Assembly: GCA_017458065.1 (NCBI GenBank)
Contig: JAFTGD010000030.1
Coordinates: forward strand, 1 to 52,590
Direction: 5' to 3'
DNA: 52,590 bases
From: Oscillospiraceae bacterium
GTDB taxonomy: Bacteria; Bacillota; Clostridia; Oscillospirales; Oscillospiraceae
Position 1 is the stretch's first letter. Every line of letters starts with the position of its first letter. The position numbers were made by a program, and so were the translations under genes. Positions 25,115 to 33,576 of the stretch are shown here, piece by piece. The notes under the pieces were generated by a model. That model was not told the origin of the DNA, made no database searches, and saw only the letters and a program-made list of their open reading frames with translations.

Positions 25115-25834
25115 TCAAAGAAGTCCGTTTGTCAGGAAGCGGAAGGTCAGGAAGAATCGAGCCAGAAGTGTGTTCTCCATGGTATCCTTTCCGAGGATCA
25201 AGCCAAGGAAGCTCAGCAGCCAGCAGAGCAGAACGCAGTACAGAAAGCCCTTGACAAAACCCATCAGCGCGCCGCCAAGCTCATCCAGCAGCTGCAGGCT
25301 GTCCGGCAGCCGGAACACAAGGTTAAACACACTGCTGACCGCCACGACCAGAATCAGGATCAGCAGGAAGCAGAGTGTAAGGCCCATCACATAGGTGATG
25401 GCGTCACAGAGGATCTGGACCACAGCGTCCGTCATGCCGGTGTCATTCTGATCGGAATAATGGACAGCGCGCTCTGCCAGTTCCTCTGCGCGCTGCTCAT
25501 GAAAGCCCATCTGCTCCATGCAGAGAAAGGCATAATCATAGCGGAGCGAGCTGTCGGATGCCAGCACATCCTCCAGTGAAAGATCCGTCCCCGAATACCC
25601 CATCTCCTCGAGAACCGTATCCCGCGTGTTCTGGGAATCGATATATCCGTTGACGAAGGGCTCCAGTACCGGGATCGCCTCGTAGGCATAATTGGAAGAG
25701 ATCGTGCTGCCGGCGAGAAGCGCGATAATGATCGCCAGAATACCGGCGATGCCGCCGATCAGGCCGGATTTATATCCGTTCCAGATACAGAGCGCGACGA
25801 TCACCAGCAGAACGACATCAAGAATAATTCTCAT
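25115..25834 (-). CDS. CvpA family membrane protein
   Basis: 239 residues. Four hydrophobic segments: IILDVVLLVIVALCIWNGYKSG at the start, then IIALLAG, a long extracytoplasmic stretch (about 50-140), GLTLCFLLILILVVAV and YCVLLCWLLSFLGLIL. The N-terminal pattern (membrane helix, G-Y/F-x-x-G) is that of the CvpA family, linked in enterobacteria to colicin V production and envelope homeostasis. I place the start at 25834 because the first helix then begins at residue 3, as in the family, and GGTG precedes it; two upstream in-frame starts would add a charged extension. It lies 43 bp after truA. Confidence 0.75.
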   Translation of the reverse strand: MRIILDVVLLVIVALCIWNGYKSGLIGGIAGILAIIIALLAGSTISSNYAYEAIPVLEPFVNGYIDSQNTRDTVLEEMGYSGTDLSLEDVLASDSSLRYDYAFLCMEQMGFHEQRAEELAERAVHYSDQNDTGMTDAVVQILCDAITYVMGLTLCFLLILILVVAVSSVFNLVFRLPDSLQLLDELGGALMGFVKGFLYCVLLCWLLSFLGLILGKDTMENTLLARFFLTFRFLTNGLL

Positions 25835-25877
25835 CGTATCACCAAATTCCATTCCTTTCCGTTTCCGGTCAAACCGA

Positions 25878-26648
25878 TCACGGATCGCAAAATTCAAACT
25901 CCGGATACCAGATATGGTTCAGATACAGTCCCTGAGGCGGCATGGTCGGGCCGGTCAGACAGCGGTCCCCTTTTTCCAGCAGGTCAGGAATCTCCTCCGG
26001 CTGCAGCTTTCCATAAGATGCGTAGACCATCGTACCGACCATCGCGCGGCACATGTTGTACAGGAACCCGTCCGCGCAGATCGACACCGTGATCAGGTCC
26101 CCCTGCTTTTCCGCCCGGCAGTGATAAACCGTCCGTACGGTTGTTCTCGTCTCCGTACCGACGGAGCGAACCGCGCGGAAGTCATGGGTCCCTTCAAAAG
26201 CTTTTGCCGCACGCTGCATCAGATCCATGTCCAGATGCTGCGGATAGAAACAAACTCTCTTTTCCAGGAACGGATCCCGAATCGGAGCGTTCAGAATGCG
26301 ATAAATATATTCCTTTTTGACGCAGGATCCGATCGCGTTGAAGTCCGGGCTTCCCTCCATAGCGGCAAATACCGATATATCATGAGGAAGCCTTGCGTTC
26401 ACGGCGAAGGGAACACGGTCAACCGGGATCGTGCAGGTCGTACGGAAGTTTGCACAGTAGTGCCGGGCGTGCACGCCGGCGTCTGTTCTGCCGCAGCCAA
26501 CTGTTTTTACCGGGTGTCCACAAATCAGCGTCAGGGCTTGTTCCAGGGTCTCCTGTATGGTGCGATCCCGCTTCTGGGTCTGCCAGCCATGATAGGCGCT
26601 GCCATCATAGGCGAGATGCAGGATGATGTTTCTTTCTTCTGTGCTCAT
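25878..26648 (-). CDS. truA: tRNA pseudouridine synthase A
   Basis: 256 residues. TruA makes pseudouridine at tRNA positions 38-40. Seen: YDGSAYHGWQTQ, the catalytic Asp at 56 in GCGRTDAGVHA, FHVNARLP-like FAVNARLPHDI, and the C-terminal GFLYNMCRAMVGT. It starts three bases after ecfT in the common Firmicutes order ecfA1-ecfA2-ecfT-truA; here the ribosomal protein genes that usually flank this module are absent. Confidence 0.95.
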   Translation of the reverse strand: MSTEERNIILHLAYDGSAYHGWQTQKRDRTIQETLEQALTLICGHPVKTVGCGRTDAGVHARHYCANFRTTCTIPVDRVPFAVNARLPHDISVFAAMEGSPDFNAIGSCVKKEYIYRILNAPIRDPFLEKRVCFYPQHLDMDLMQRAAKAFEGTHDFRAVRSVGTETRTTVRTVYHCRAEKQGDLITVSICADGFLYNMCRAMVGTMVYASYGKLQPEEIPDLLEKGDRCLTGPTMPPQGLYLNHIWYPEFEFCDP

Positions 26649-26651
26649 TTT

Positions 26652-27449
26652 TCAGAGTCCGAATCTCTTCATGATAAAGATCCCAGCAAGAAACACTGCC
26701 CCCAGCAGGAACGCCGCGATATCCAGTCCGGTAAACTGCAGCTGCTTCATGTGTGTTCTCCCTTCACCGCCGTGGTAGCAGCGGCTCTCCATCGCGATCG
26801 CGAGCTCGTCTGCACGCCGGAAAGCGGAAACAAACAGCGGTACCAGGATCGGCAGCAGCGCTTTTGCGCGTTCGATCAGGCTGCCGGTCTCAAAGTCTGC
26901 TCCGCGGGCTTTTTGAGCCGACATGATTTTATCGGTCTCTTCAATCAGGGTCGGAATAAAGCGCAGCGCCATACTCATCATCAATGTCATCTCGTGGACC
27001 GGGACTTTGAGCTTCTTCAGGGGGCTGAACAGCTTTTCCAGACCATCGGTCAAGGCCATGGGGCTGGTCGTATAGGTCAGGAGGAAGGTACCGGTGATCA
27101 GAAGCGTGATCCGAAGCATCATCTTGACTGCCCGGTCGATCCCCTCCCAGGTAATGATCCAACCCTCCCGGATTGGCGTCCCCTGGGTGTAGAAAATGTT
27201 CAGCAGCGCCGTTAACGCGATGATGAACATCATCGGCTTCAAACCCTTGAAAATATTCTTCAGGCTGATTTTGGAAATCCACATGCAGAGAAGCGTCACC
27301 GCAATCATCACCGCGTAAGATGCCCAACCCTTGGCATTGAACAGCGCAATGATATAGACGACAACCAGAATGAGTTTCGTGCGCGGGTCAAGCCGGTGCA
27401 CCGGCGTATCGCCCGGGAAGTACTGTCCAAGGGTGATATCCTTCAGCAT
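26652..27449 (-). CDS. ecfT: energy-coupling factor transporter transmembrane protein EcfT
   Basis: 265 residues with about five membrane helices. It is the scaffold that joins the two EcfA ATPases to interchangeable substrate-binding S components for vitamins and metals. The coupling-helix motifs that contact the ATPases are visible: AQKARGADFE and, in the second helix, RRADELAIAMESRCY. The N-terminal GDTPVHRLDPRTKL is also typical. Overlaps ecfA2 by seven bases. No S component is encoded nearby, so this is the shared (group II) type. Confidence 0.95.
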   Translation of the reverse strand: MLKDITLGQYFPGDTPVHRLDPRTKLILVVVYIIALFNAKGWASYAVMIAVTLLCMWISKISLKNIFKGLKPMMFIIALTALLNIFYTQGTPIREGWIITWEGIDRAVKMMLRITLLITGTFLLTYTTSPMALTDGLEKLFSPLKKLKVPVHEMTLMMSMALRFIPTLIEETDKIMSAQKARGADFETGSLIERAKALLPILVPLFVSAFRRADELAIAMESRCYHGGEGRTHMKQLQFTGLDIAAFLLGAVFLAGIFIMKRFGL

Positions 27450-28303
27450 ACCGGTACCTCCGCCGCCCGACGCACCGCGCGCAGCAGCTGTTCATGGGTG
27501 AATACCGGCCCCTCCAGCTCGATCCCGCGTCTGCGCAGGGCCATCGCCAGCTCTGCAGCCTTCGGTACATCCAACCCGATCCCGGTGAGCTCTTCCGACC
27601 TGGAAAAGATCTCTTCCGGCGTACCGTCCATACAGATCATCCCGTGATTAAACACTATGATACGTTTGCAGTACCTCGCCGCATCGACCATGTTGTGGCT
27701 GACGATCATGACCGTTGCGCCGCTCTTCTCCCGGTAGCTACGGATATTATCCATGATCTGGCGGCTTCCGGCGGGGTCCAGTCCCGCAGTCGGTTCATCC
27801 AGAATCAGGACTTCCGGCCGCATGGCAATCACGCCGGCGATCGCAATACGCCGCTTCTGCCCGCCGGAGAGCTCCAGCGGAGAGCGGGTAAAAAGCGCTT
27901 TGTCAACACCGGTAAAACCGGCCGCTTCCAGAACACGTTCTTCAATCTCTTCCTTCGGAAGCTTCATGTTCTTCGGTCCGAAGGCGATATCCTCCGCAAC
28001 TGTCTCTTCAAAAAGCTGATACTCCGGGTACTGGAACACGAGTCCGACACGGCGTTTTACATCACGCCTGGATATTTTATCCTTATTGATATCCTCCCCG
28101 TCGATCAGCACACGCCCGGAGCTCGGCTGCAGCAGCGCATTCAGATGCTGCACAAAGGTCGACTTCCCGGAACCGGTGTGTCCCAGGATGCAAATACTCT
28201 CCCCCTGACGGATCGTTACGGAGAGTTCCTGGATTGCCGTCCTCTCAAAAGGCGTCCCGATGCTGTAGGTATGGGTCAGATTCTCTACGCTTATGACTGC
28301 CAT
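27443..28303 (-). CDS. ecfA2: energy-coupling factor transporter ATPase EcfA2
   Basis: 286 residues. Walker A GHTGSGKST (41-49), Q-loop VFQYPEYQLFE, signature LSGGQKRR, Walker B LILDEPTAGLD and switch His in SHNM. The QLFEETVAED stretch is characteristic of the EcfA2 side of the heterodimer. The C-terminal extension is typical for EcfA proteins. It overlaps ecfA1 by 13 bases. Confidence 0.95.
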   Translation of the reverse strand: MAVISVENLTHTYSIGTPFERTAIQELSVTIRQGESICILGHTGSGKSTFVQHLNALLQPSSGRVLIDGEDINKDKISRRDVKRRVGLVFQYPEYQLFEETVAEDIAFGPKNMKLPKEEIEERVLEAAGFTGVDKALFTRSPLELSGGQKRRIAIAGVIAMRPEVLILDEPTAGLDPAGSRQIMDNIRSYREKSGATVMIVSHNMVDAARYCKRIIVFNHGMICMDGTPEEIFSRSEELTGIGLDVPKAAELAMALRRRGIELEGPVFTHEQLLRAVRRAAEVPVC

Positions 28304-29148
28304 GATGCCCTCCGTTCCCGCAGTGCTGCCGCAATAGCGTCAGCGCAGGCTTCCGTCTCAAGAGCGTCGACCGGCATCGGAAAGCCGTCTTTCTGCAGAT
28401 CGGTGATCATTCGCATCGTCTCCGGGACATCCAGGCCCTCCTTCTCCATCTGATGTACATGAGAGAAGACTTCTGCGGGTGTCCCGTCCGCTGTGACAAG
28501 ACCGTTTGACATGACGATCAGTCGGTCTGCATCGATGCATTCATCCATATGATGGGTAATGAGGATCACCGTCATGCCGTTTTCACGGCACAGGCGGTCC
28601 ACTGTTGCGATCACTTCGCGCCTGCCCTGCGGATCCAGCATGGCGGTGGGTTCATCCAGCACGATGATCTTCGGCTGCATGGCAAGGACGCCAGCAATGG
28701 CAACACGCTGTTTCTGCCCGCCGGACAGAAGATGCGGAGCGTGCATGCGGTATTCGTACATCCCCACCTGACGTAGCGCATCGTCCACGCGGCGCCGGAT
28801 CTCGTCCGCTTCCACTCCGAGGTTTTCCGGAGCAAAGGCAACGTCTTCTTCCACGACGTTTGCAACGATCTGATTGTCGGGATTCTGAAAGACCATCCCC
28901 ACCGTATGCCGGATATCCAGAAGGCGATTTTCATCTGAAGTGGACATGCCGTTTACCAGAACGCGGCCTTCCGTCGGAAGAAGGATCCCGTTCATATGCT
29001 TTGCGAGTGTGGACTTGCCTGAGCCGTTGTGTCCGAGAATCGCCGTAAAGGAACCCTCCTCGAATGTGAGATTCACATCGCTGAGGCTGTCCCTGGTGTC
29101 CTCCGGGTAACGAAAACGCACATGCTGAAATTCAACTATGACTGCCAC
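28291..29148 (-). CDS. ecfA1: energy-coupling factor transporter ATPase EcfA1
   Basis: 285 residues. Walker A GHNGSGKST (39-47), Q-loop VFQNPDNQIVA, signature LSGGQKQR, Walker B IIVLDEPTAMLD and His in THHMDE. The FQNPDNQ form of the Q-loop marks EcfA1. The start is the GTG at 29148, six bases after AAGGAG; the frame is open 16 codons further up without a ribosome binding site. First gene of ecfA1-ecfA2-ecfT-truA-cvpA. Confidence 0.95.
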   Translation of the reverse strand: MAVIVEFQHVRFRYPEDTRDSLSDVNLTFEEGSFTAILGHNGSGKSTLAKHMNGILLPTEGRVLVNGMSTSDENRLLDIRHTVGMVFQNPDNQIVANVVEEDVAFAPENLGVEADEIRRRVDDALRQVGMYEYRMHAPHLLSGGQKQRVAIAGVLAMQPKIIVLDEPTAMLDPQGRREVIATVDRLCRENGMTVILITHHMDECIDADRLIVMSNGLVTADGTPAEVFSHVHQMEKEGLDVPETMRMITDLQKDGFPMPVDALETEACADAIAAALRERRASWQS

Positions 29149-29186
29149 TTCAGTCTCCTTAAGCGATCTATGGATTAAACTATGGT

Positions 29187-29215
29187 ATTTTATCATTTAT
29201 CCTCTATTTGGTCAA
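29187..29215 (-). promoter_or_regulatory. promoter of the ecf operon
   Basis: Minus-strand TTGACC, a 17-base spacer and TAAAAT, 39 bp before the ecfA1 GTG. Confidence 0.75.
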
Positions 29216-29239
29216 TATTGATTCTCTTGAAAAAAACAG

Positions 29240-29268
29240 TTGACAAATCAATCAGAATCGGGTATTAT
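29240..29268 (+). promoter_or_regulatory. promoter of the tRNA operon
   Basis: TTGACA, a 17-base spacer and TATTAT, 16 bp before the first tRNA. One mismatch to consensus in the -10; divergent from the ecf promoter. Confidence 0.85.
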
Positions 29269-29284
29269 ACATAAGCTGTCGCGC

Positions 29285-29361
29285 GGGAGCATAGCTCAGC
29301 TGGTTAGAGCACCTGCCTTACAAGCAGGGGGTCACTGGTTCGAGTCCAGTTGTTCCCACCA
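29285..29361 (+). tRNA. tRNA-Val(TAC)
   Basis: 77 nt cloverleaf with acceptor GGGAGCA/TGTTCCC, anticodon TAC in the loop CTTACAA, T-loop TTCGAGT and encoded CCA. Confidence 0.95.
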
Positions 29362-29370
29362 TTTCGATAC

Positions 29371-29446
<76 letters not shown>

Positions 29447-29467
29447 CCCCTTTTCATAAAGGGGTTT
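29447..29467 (+). other. spacer hairpin between tRNA-Phe and tRNA-Gly
   Basis: CCCCTTT / AAAGGGG with a short loop, then TTTT. It resembles a weak terminator or a processing stem; the two tRNAs behind it have no visible promoter of their own. Confidence 0.5.
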
Positions 29468-29470
29468 TAC

Positions 29471-29546
29471 GCGGGCATAGCTCATCCGGTAGAGCGCCAC
29501 CTTGCCAAGGTGGAGGTAGCGAGTTCGAGCCTCGTTGCCCGCTCCA
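29471..29546 (+). tRNA. tRNA-Gly(GCC)
   Basis: 76 nt with acceptor GCGGGCA/TGCCCGC, anticodon GCC in the loop TTGCCAA, T-loop TTCGAGC, encoded CCA. Confidence 0.95.
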
Positions 29547-29547
29547 A

Positions 29548-29576
29548 AAATCTTGCGGGTTAAACCCGCAAGATTT
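29548..29576 (+). other. spacer hairpin between tRNA-Gly and tRNA-Cys
   Basis: Near-perfect inverted repeat AAATCTTGCGGGTT / AACCCGCAAGATTT around a single base. It has no T-run, so it is more likely an RNA processing stem than a terminator. Confidence 0.5.
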
Positions 29577-29580
29577 ATAT

Positions 29581-29655
29581 GGCGCCATAGCCAAGTGGTA
29601 AGGCAGCGGACTGCAAATCCGCGATTCTCCGGTTCAAATCCGGATGGCGCCTCCA
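29581..29655 (+). tRNA. tRNA-Cys(GCA)
   Basis: 75 nt with acceptor GGCGCCA/TGGCGCC, anticodon GCA in the loop CTGCAAA, T-loop TTCAAAT, encoded CCA. Confidence 0.95.
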
Positions 29656-29656
29656 A

Positions 29657-29690
29657 AAACAGGTGTGCGATGCGCATCTGTTTATTTTTT
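29657..29690 (+). terminator. terminator of the tRNA operon
   Basis: Imperfect stem ACAGGTGTGCG / CGCATCTGT followed by TTATTTTTTT, directly after tRNA-Cys. Confidence 0.7.
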
Positions 29691-29752
29691 TCTTGCTTCT
29701 TGTGTACGCTTATGCTACTTTATGATTAATCCAACGAAAGCGAGGTCCTGTC

Positions 29753-31309
29753 ATGCAGTCTAACAATCTGTCGCTGACAGAGCGTCTCTCTGATCGTTTT
29801 CTGGCCTGGCTGTGGGAGAGCAGGCTCCCCTTCTTCTCGTCTCTGGTCTTCGGTCTGCTGGCTCACGCTTTTATCATCACAAACAAGCTTCCGAACCACG
29901 ACGATGTCGCTTATCTGTTCAGCAAGGGTGAGACCGTCCGTTCGGGACGCTGGGGTCTGGAGCTGCTGCGCTTTGTGATCCCGGATTACTCCATGCCATG
30001 GCTGCACGGGATCGTGAGCCTTCTGCTGATCTCGTTTTCCATCTGCATTATCGTCCATCTGTTCCGTCTGCGCAGTCGGCTCGGCGTAGTGCTCCTGTCC
30101 GCGCTGATCATTTGTTTTCCTTCTCAGATCGGTACTTTCTGCTACATGTATACAAGCAGCTGCTATGCGGTGGCTTTTCTGCTCAGTGTGCTCGCTGTCC
30201 GGGAGGCCGCGCAGGACGGGTGGAAGCACTGGGTCTGTTCCGTTCTGCTGATTGTTCTGATGGCCAGCATCTATCAGGCGTATATTTCGATCACATCCAG
30301 TCTGCTGGTCCTGCTGCTGATCCAGAAGCTTCTTCAGGCGGATCACGATACCCCTGTCCTGCCCGTTCTGAAGCGCGGGATCCTCTATGTTGCGATCCTG
30401 CTTGTCGGCTTTGAGATCTACCGGCTCAGTATCAATCTCTCTCTCGCTCTCATCGGCAGCACGGTAAATCAGTATTCCAACGAAGCCCAGTCCATGGCGC
30501 CCAAGTTCCCCGAGGGGTTCCTGGTGGCCTATCGCTTCTTCGCTTTCAATCTCACCTCGCGCTACAATATGATCATTGTTTCCAAGGCTTCCCGCCTGGT
30601 CCACTTTATTTTCCTGTTTCTCGCGCTGATCGGAATCATTTGGAGTCAGATCCGGGCAAAGAATCTTCGTGCTTCCCTGCTTCTGCTTTTCTGTCTCATC
30701 GTTCTCCCGCTCAGTATCTGCTGTCTTTACATCGTGTTTTACTGGAATACCATTCATACTCTGGTTCTGTATTCCTTCTTCACGCTGTATCTTCTGGCTG
30801 TGCTCGCCGTGGAAGCCATTCCGCAGCCCACGGTCAGAGTGATCCGGGACCTGCTCTATACCGCCTTTGCCGTCATTCTCGGCATCAACATCTGCTTTGC
30901 AAATCGCTGCTATTTAAAGCTGTTTCTGGAATATGAAAACGCTTATTCTCTTGCAACCATCCTTGTCACCCAGATCCGTTCTCTCCCCGGATACGAACCG
31001 GACGACCTCGTTGTGATCTATCCTTCCGGAGGCGCAGCTTTGCACTTTGCTCCGGAGTTCGGTACACAGGAAGAAGCGGAGCATGATCTGATGGGCATTC
31101 AGGTGCAGCTGTTGACGGGCTATACCGAGGAGGACTTTATCAGCCGCTTTGTCGGAGCGGAGATGAATATCGCAAGTCATGAGCAGGCTGTCAGAGAGAT
31201 CACCGACCGAGACTTTGAACGGATGCCCGTTTATCCTGCCGAGGGCTCTGTTGCCCGTGTGGAAGACGGTCTTGTCTTTGTCAAAATGGCGGAGCCTCCG
31301 GAGTCCTGA
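29753..31309 (+). CDS. polytopic membrane protein, GtrII-like glucosyltransferase family
   Basis: 518 residues with about ten membrane helices and a C-terminal non-membrane part of about 110 residues (from YPSGGAALHFAPEF on). The first loop carries NKLPNHDDVAYLFSKG followed by SGRWGLELL; an Asp-Asp plus Gly-Arg-Trp arrangement after the first helix is what I know from GtrII-like glucosyltransferase domains, which use lipid-linked sugars outside the membrane. Start at the ATG at 29753 after GCGAGGTCC. It is monocistronic, just after the tRNA operon. If the family is right, it would glycosylate a surface polymer; a plain membrane protein of unknown role remains possible. Confidence 0.6.
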   Translation: MQSNNLSLTERLSDRFLAWLWESRLPFFSSLVFGLLAHAFIITNKLPNHDDVAYLFSKGETVRSGRWGLELLRFVIPDYSMPWLHGIVSLLLISFSICIIVHLFRLRSRLGVVLLSALIICFPSQIGTFCYMYTSSCYAVAFLLSVLAVREAAQDGWKHWVCSVLLIVLMASIYQAYISITSSLLVLLLIQKLLQADHDTPVLPVLKRGILYVAILLVGFEIYRLSINLSLALIGSTVNQYSNEAQSMAPKFPEGFLVAYRFFAFNLTSRYNMIIVSKASRLVHFIFLFLALIGIIWSQIRAKNLRASLLLLFCLIVLPLSICCLYIVFYWNTIHTLVLYSFFTLYLLAVLAVEAIPQPTVRVIRDLLYTAFAVILGINICFANRCYLKLFLEYENAYSLATILVTQIRSLPGYEPDDLVVIYPSGGAALHFAPEFGTQEEAEHDLMGIQVQLLTGYTEEDFISRFVGAEMNIASHEQAVREITDRDFERMPVYPAEGSVARVEDGLVFVKMAEPPES

Positions 31310-31323
31310 TCGCTTATAATAAT

Positions 31324-31353
31324 CGGCCGGGCTGCTATCGGGCAGTCCGGCTT
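31324..31353 (+). terminator. possible terminator after the GtrII-like gene
   Basis: GCCGGGCTGC / GCAGTCCGGC stem with one wobble and a six-base loop, then only TTCTACTAT. Weak T-run. Confidence 0.45.
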
Positions 31354-31424
31354 CTACTATCCCATTATCAAAAAGGAGAATTGACTATCTGTCAAAGAAC
31401 AAAGAAACCTTGGCAGACGCCATT

Positions 31425-31469
31425 ATCAAAAAACAAAAAGCCTTGAAACGATACCGTCTCAAAGCTTTT
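31425..31469 (-). terminator. displaced original terminator of tRNA-Ala
   Basis: Minus-strand stem AAAGCTTTGAGAC / GTTTCAAGGCTTT (two wobbles) followed by TTGTTTTTTG. It directly follows the orphan tRNA-Ala 3' end at 31474-31496, so before insertion it would have ended the tRNA transcript. The rest of the 380-bp gap 31310-31689 holds the att copy and the arm repeats; no gene is visible there. Confidence 0.65.
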
Positions 31470-31473
31470 GTCA

Positions 31474-31496
31474 TGGTGGACTTGAAGGGGATCGAA
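31474..31496. repeat. attachment site copy (orphan tRNA-Ala 3' end)
   Basis: 23 bp identical to 41828-41850: on the minus strand the T-loop to CCA end of tRNA-Ala. No tRNA body precedes it here, so this is the displaced host half. Confidence 0.9.
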
Positions 31497-31594
31497 TTAT
31501 CGAAGTCTTGTAAACTGCTGTGAAACTGGTGTAAGCAAAAGCCCTTTATTTACTTATGTTTTGTCAACACACAGTCATTTCGTGTAAATCTGCA

Positions 31595-31652
31595 TTGGGG
31601 TAGAAATTGGGGTAAAAATTTGACCCGTTGGGGTAGAAATTGGGGTAGAGTA
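31595..31652. repeat. left-end integrase arm-type repeats
   Basis: Four copies of TTGGGGTARAAAT at 31595, 31607, 31628 and 31640 (the last degenerate), as two close pairs. The same 13-mer recurs inside the right end. Confidence 0.8.
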
Positions 31653-31689
31653 AACCGCCCTTGGCATGATGCCGAGAGCGGTATTTTTT

Positions 31690-32994
31690 TTATGCATTTT
31701 TCAGTCCCATTCTTTCAATCATTGCCTGCTGTCTGGAAGCTGATTCTTCCCTCATCTTTTCAGAAACATGCCCGTAAACGTCAAGCGTAAATGCCGCTGA
31801 ATGATGCCCGAGATTTTCTTGCACTGTCTTTGGGCTGTCGCCCTCCGCAAGAGCGTTAGTTGCGGCGGTATGTCGGAGTGTGTGAACATATGCAGTTGGA
31901 ACACCAAGGCCGGCAACAATCTTCTTGAAATTCTCATATACTGGAGCGGGATTTAAAGGCTTTCCGATTCTGTCTGTGAAGACAAATGCTGTTTCCTGTT
32001 CTTTCAGTGTATCAAAGCCTTGCCAGAACTCACCAGCAGCCAGCTTTTCAACTCTCTGTTTCTTTTGCTGATCCATCAGGACGGAAAGCACAAATGGTGA
32101 AAGTGCTATTGTCCTACTCTTATCATTTTTTAGAGTCTCAAATCTGAATGTGCCCCACTCCCCTGGCGTCCGTTGCCATTGTCGATAGATCTTCATAGTG
32201 CCTTTTTTGAAATCAATGCAATTCCAAGTCAGGCCGATTGCCTCAGATTCACGCAGACCGCAGAACAGATAAACAAAGTATAGATTCTTGTACTTGTGAT
32301 CCTCTATCGCCTTGATAAACTCCAATTGCTTTTCTTCCGACAGAGGAACTACTTCTTTCTTTATCACTTTTGGAAGAGTACAACGTGCAGACACATTGTC
32401 TTTGATCAATCCCGAAGAAATAGCCGTATTGAGAGCCTTGGAGATTATATCGTGGATATTCTGAATTGTTTTCGGAGAAAGCGGAAAATAAATGGTTTCA
32501 ATTTTTCCTGTTTCTGGATTTTCCCTTTTCTCTGTTTTCTTTACAATCTCCATCTTGCCAGTCTCTTTATTCTTTCGCCTGGTAGTCATTCCGTCAACAG
32601 CAAGCTGATTATAGAATTTTTGCAACTGTGGCGCTGTAAGTTTCGATAGCTTCACAGCACCCAAGGCAGGGATAATGTGCGTTTCTGTCATGGACCGATA
32701 CTGTTGAACTGTCAGAGGTTTCACACCGGCCATATACTCTGAAAGCCATGTTTCAAACCATTGTTTGACGGTTATTTTCTCAGGAGCAAAATATGTACCA
32801 TCATCAACAGAAGATGTTGCCGTTCTGAGCTTTTCCGCAACCTCCGATTTTGTTTTCCCATATATAGATTTTCTGATCGGTTTTCCGGTACCAGGATTTA
32901 TGCCGACCGTGAAACGTGCCTCCCATGTACCGTCTTTCCGTTGACGTACACTTCCGTCACCATTTGATCTTTTATTTGCCTTGTTCTTCGCCAT
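31690..32994 (-). CDS. int: tyrosine recombinase, island integrase
   Basis: 434 residues. An N-terminal AP2-like arm-binding domain (GDGSVRQRKDGTWEARFTVG), a SAM-like core-binding domain (about 65-190) and the C-terminal catalytic domain with Arg in FCGLRESEAIGL (near 246), HTLRHTAATN (near 372), GHHSAAFTLDVYGHV with the nucleophile Tyr near 407. It integrates and, with the excisionase, excises the island at the tRNA-Ala site 190 bp away. The start at 32994 is seven bases after GGGAG; two codons upstream the spacing would be too short. It overlaps the repressor gene by 23 bases, so the two are co-transcribed leftward. Confidence 0.95.
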   Translation of the reverse strand: MAKNKANKRSNGDGSVRQRKDGTWEARFTVGINPGTGKPIRKSIYGKTKSEVAEKLRTATSSVDDGTYFAPEKITVKQWFETWLSEYMAGVKPLTVQQYRSMTETHIIPALGAVKLSKLTAPQLQKFYNQLAVDGMTTRRKNKETGKMEIVKKTEKRENPETGKIETIYFPLSPKTIQNIHDIISKALNTAISSGLIKDNVSARCTLPKVIKKEVVPLSEEKQLEFIKAIEDHKYKNLYFVYLFCGLRESEAIGLTWNCIDFKKGTMKIYRQWQRTPGEWGTFRFETLKNDKSRTIALSPFVLSVLMDQQKKQRVEKLAAGEFWQGFDTLKEQETAFVFTDRIGKPLNPAPVYENFKKIVAGLGVPTAYVHTLRHTAATNALAEGDSPKTVQENLGHHSAAFTLDVYGHVSEKMREESASRQQAMIERMGLKNA

Positions 32995-33430
32995 TTCCAT
33001 TCTCCCTATCTTTAATTAATTTTTGAAGTCTCGCCCTGCCGTACCACATAATTTCGTCCATCAATAGTTGCTTTTCAGATTCCGAGAGTTTGAGCTTTCG
33101 GTTTCCTTCCGAGACAGTCAAGTACTCGACAATAGTTTCCCTTGCCTTGACCGTCCGAGACATTAGCGAAATATCACTCATGAACATTTTCACATATTCG
33201 TCTGGATTGTCTATTTTTCCTAAAATGTAATCTACTGGAACGTGAAAGAACTTTGAAATTTTCAGGGCTTTATCTGCACTTAGGTATCTATCATTCTCTA
33301 TGTTTGAAATTGTCTGAAAATCACACCCTATTTTTTCAGCAAGTTCTGGTTGTGTTAACCCGGCAGCTTTTCGCAACTCGCGCACTAAAGAACCGCTGGT
33401 TTTTTCTTTATAGTTTTTGCACCCATTCAT
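32972..33430 (-). CDS. Xre-family repressor of the island
   Basis: 152 residues. Helix-turn-helix near residues 19-70: LVRELRKAAGLTQPELAEKIG, then FQTISNIENDRYLSADKALKIS, then VPVDYILGK. The C-terminal part is helical and charged without a LexA-like protease motif, so derepression would be by a partner protein rather than self-cleavage. Starting at the ATG at 33430; a TTG three codons upstream is possible. It faces the excisionase-like gene across 146 bp, the position of a CI/Stl-type master repressor. Confidence 0.9.
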   Translation of the reverse strand: MNGCKNYKEKTSGSLVRELRKAAGLTQPELAEKIGCDFQTISNIENDRYLSADKALKISKFFHVPVDYILGKIDNPDEYVKMFMSDISLMSRTVKARETIVEYLTVSEGNRKLKLSESEKQLLMDEIMWYGRARLQKLIKDRENGNGEEQGK

Positions 33431-33576
33431 ACCTAACAACGCCCTTTATCTTGTGAAATTATAAAAATTTTTTTATAGTCTTCGATGGTTTTTTAGTTCC
33501 AATCGGATTATACTATAAACCGTGAACGACGTCAACACATATATTTCCAAACACACGCTTACATGGGGGTAACAAA
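33431..33576. promoter_or_regulatory. divergent control region of the island
   Basis: Between the leftward repressor and the rightward excisionase-like gene. It contains an A+T palindrome, ATTATAAAAA / TTTTTATAGT, at 33457-33480 and a TATACT at 33509 that could be a rightward -10, though no good -35 precedes it. Operator assignment is inference from position. Confidence 0.4.
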
